This document shows, one piece after another, positions 18,089 to 20,231 of a DNA stretch of 20,231 bases. The notes beneath the pieces were generated by a model. That model was not told the origin of the DNA. It saw only the letters and a list, made by a program, of their open reading frames with translations, and made no database searches. The DNA comes from Apostichopus californicus. Its lineage: Eukaryota; Echinodermata; Holothuroidea; Aspidochirotida; Stichopodidae. The position numbers were made by a program, and so were the translations under genes. Position 1 is the first letter of the stretch, and the number at the start of each line of letters is the position of its first letter. Where the stretch lies: NCBI GenBank assembly GCA_020650975.1, contig JAIPMN010002109.1, positions 5,359 through 25,589 on the forward strand, given 5' to 3'.

Positions 18089-18950
18089 GGAAGTAGATAC
18101 TCATAACCTTTATTATACAGTGGTTCGTTGATGTGATGTAATCAGCGGGTAGTGGCAAAATACCTCGTCCTCCATATAGCATATAAGAGAAATATTTAAA
18201 TGTTAAAAAGAAAAAGAGATACGTAATCGATAAACATGAATATTCACTTTGTAGATATAAATAGTAATAATCTATAATTGTAATCCAAGAGGCTTGAGAA
18301 TAATTAATCGGTCATTTATGGTTAAAATGAGTATGAAAATGCTACAAGACTCTTATCATAGAAGCTTATCGCTTCGACAATACACAAGAAAATGTTTACT
18401 TGGTCTAATAAAGAAAGTTATCGTTTGATATATGAATTCCAGAAATTTGTTAAATTTCAAAGAACAATGAGGAATATATCATTTAATTTCAAACTGTTGC
18501 ATTGTATAAATTCAACAGGTGATCAGCTCGACATTTTTTATACATTTTGTAGATATATAACTGAGAATTTCAACACTGTACAGAAAATTGCCCTCATAAT
18601 CTATGACATCAGAGTTGCTATGGTTTTCTGTGACGCAAACCGGCTCAATAATCCAAATCGTATTAAATAACGTCAAATACGAGTTTTCTGTTATTTTACG
18701 ACACTGATACACCTTGTTTTTGGGGGAGGAGGGGTGCGGGGCGGAGGAATTGTGTGAGTTTGCAGGGGGTGGGGGATCTCCTTGCTGAACATTAGGGAGT
18801 GGAACGTGGTAAAAAAGCCAATGTTTTACGGACGCGTAGGCCTTCATGCAACCTGGCGTCAGACTGAATAGCATGAAATGATTGAAATCAATGTTCTTAG
18901 GAGAATGTAACAATTCCAGCTTAGTTTCTATTAAAATTAGTAGGCCATCA
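18089..18950. other. Spacer with G-rich block, no supported gene
   Basis: A G-rich tract lies at 18720-18777. A 157-codon minus-strand frame (18512-18985) is the longest in the window but runs through this G-rich block (a PPPP stretch) and into the foldback, and shows no motif or splice structure. The 92-codon plus frame at 18392-18670 is also unsupported. Confidence 0.4.
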
Positions 18951-18952
18951 AA

Positions 18953-19051
18953 AAACGCCAAACAATGACCAAAATGCTCCTTCACAGGGCTTTATATGTT
19001 TACCATTGAACGAGGACAAATTTGTCATTTTCTTGGCGTTTAAAACGCCAA
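18953..19051. other. Foldback (hairpin) element
   Basis: AAACGCCAA at 18953-18961 pairs with TTGGCGTTT at 19033-19041. Inward of these, AATGAC pairs with GTCATT, AAA with TTT, and TCCT with AGGA (19013-19016). This gives at least 22 base pairs over ~30 with small bulges and a ~31-base loop. The right end adds another AAACGCCAA (19043-19051), so TTGGCGTTT is paired both ways. The size suits either a small foldback transposon or a pre-miRNA-like RNA. Confidence 0.6.
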
Positions 19052-20202
19052 ACTGGCATCCCTGATCTGCGAACTTCTAACAAATGTTGATGGCACCTTA
19101 ACGCTTCCATATAATTTAGGTAAACTCATTCTGGTATGTTTGTATTCTGAATGTAAAAAGCAAAAATTATGTGACTTCACCAAATACCTCCTTTCGAGAC
19201 ACTTGTTAAGGGTTCTTTCGGTGGCTGGAGGAAGTTCTTTGCTTCACACACCTCTCAGTTTCCACGTGCGATAGTAAACGCCTCGACGATTATACGGAAT
19301 GAGTTATTATTGGTTTGTCATAGGAGGTTAGGATGTTTTACCTCCCTTCCCCCCTCCCCCTCCCCCTCCCCCATTCCACTTTTCCGATCCGATCTATGTT
19401 TAAAACTCCGGAAGGTAACAGGGTCTGGTAAAGTTCAGTTGTAAGCCTTTGCCGTATGAGGAGAGATTTGCGTAGGTTGTTGATATTGCGATGAAAACCG
19501 CTAAGATTAGAATAGAAGTAAAAAATATCTTCTCCATAATCGAAAGATATCTGTAAACGAAGGGTGAAAAAAAATTGAGTTGATATTAGTTGAACAGAAC
19601 TCGATTACAAAGCATGGTTAAACAGTAGCAACTGGAGGACGTTTGGAGTACTACGTTAATGTTTGTTTGCTTAGTATGAAAGAATTGTTTCAGAATTTTC
19701 ACAAGTTTATTCGTCGTTAACGACATAGAATTAATGATTAAGGAATTTAGTGTATTTTACGTACCATGCGTTAATGGCAATATTCATTACCCCATTTGCC
19801 TTGCCCCTCTATATTCTCCGTGCCCCTTCCCTGATCATGAGCGCCCTTGGATGTACCTCCACCCCCCCCCCCCCACCCCCTACCACCCCGGAGCCATTCA
19901 ATACACACTCGTCAGGCCTCGGTTTATGCGTGCATGCCTACAGTGGGTTAATTCATGCTATCCACGAGGGCTAATATTTATAATCCACTTACTGCGGCTC
20001 CCAGAGGTTGGTTGTACTTTTCGTGTGTCGAAGCCGCCAATAAAAGCATATTGGATAAACGAGGGCTAAAGTTATTAATGTTGTACCACCCATGAGAGAG
20101 ATTAAGTTCGCAAATGAAGTGACACTAGCAGCAAGAAACCATATAAATGCCACTAATAAAGTCCTAATTCCAAGCCGCTTCCAAGAAAAATCTGAAAAGA
20201 AC
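19052..20202. other. Spacer with C-rich tracts, no supported gene
   Basis: Pyrimidine tracts lie at 19341-19373 (CCCTCCCC repeats) and 19860-19880 (C-run). Frames at 19734-20069 are read through the C-run (PPPP) and are not supported. Some CpG-richer sequence occurs near 19200-19300, but no exon is identifiable. Confidence 0.4.
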
Positions 20203-20231
20203 AGAAGGAAAAGAAAAGAAAAGAAAAGAAA
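20203..20231. repeat. AAAAG microsatellite, cut by the window end
   Basis: Five or more AAAAG units running off the right edge. Confidence 0.9.

Noticed and set aside
17796-18182. 128-codon minus-strand frame with QNFD repeats
   Set aside because: The repeats are the translated 21-bp units of the MITE-like element.
18512-18985. 157-codon minus-strand open frame, the longest in the window
   Set aside because: It runs through a G-rich low-complexity block (giving PPPP) and into the foldback, has no motif, no domain-like pattern and no supporting splice or promoter context. A chance frame of this length in 20 kb on six frames is uncommon but possible.
19734-20069. 111-codon plus-strand frame with a poly-Pro segment
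   Set aside because: It runs across a C-run at 19860-19880; no motif, no splice support and composition driven by the C-rich tract.

Overview
This window reads as non-coding-rich animal nuclear DNA. It is AT-rich by eye, has no operon-like gene packing, and is full of microsatellites, poly-G/poly-C runs, a tRNA-derived SINE, short inverted-repeat elements and diverged tandem repeats. The only convincing protein-coding piece is one exon with eukaryotic splice and start context. The tRNA-SINE body, the scattered TACAGTA words and the AAGTCAAAATTTTGAGA-type units are things I associate, from memory only, with marine invertebrates; an echinoderm such as a sea cucumber would fit. This placement is an inference.

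Layout. 1-2200: AT-rich spacer with G-runs, a pyrimidine-rich low-complexity tract (960-1110), a bulged hairpin (1331-1382) and a G-rich block. 2271-2588: a tRNA-derived SINE on the minus strand. 3095-3180: a strong G-quadruplex-type tract. 3880-3910: a hairpin resembling the 'GAAGAAG...stem...CGAAA' motif of some retroelement ends. 4828-5210: four tandem copies of a ~92-98 bp unit in an ABBA order of variants. 5361-5947: a second tandem array (161-162 bp unit) merged with an interspersed repeat whose other copy lies at 11161-11316. 6023-6190: a small diverged duplication. 6790-6910: an exon-like minus-strand open stretch of low confidence. 8723-8803: a TATA box, good-context ATG and splice donor that together resemble a tiny first exon on the plus strand. 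9880-15300: a zone with about two dozen TACAGTA/TACTGTA heptamers, plus GTAT and ACAGT microsatellites.

15835-16109 (minus) is the best gene call: a 91-codon acidic N-terminal coding exon of an unrecognised protein, with a stop in frame just upstream of its ATG, a CAG|GTCAGT donor, a 20-codon in-frame upstream ORF and a CpG-containing promoter-side region carrying an inverted pair of CRE-like TGACGTT sites. On the opposite strand over that 5' region lies an open stretch bounded by good acceptor and donor sites. If the gene is real, its intron 1 runs leftward from 15834 and much of the window to the left may be intron.

16400-20231 holds a 35-base perfect inverted repeat (17151-17185), a C-run/G-run inverted pair, a 165-bp MITE-like element with 12-bp perfect terminal inverted repeats, a ~99-bp foldback, C-rich tracts and a closing AAAAG microsatellite. 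I found no CRISPR array, rRNA, free-standing tRNA, prokaryotic operon or recognisable autonomous transposase/reverse transcriptase gene.
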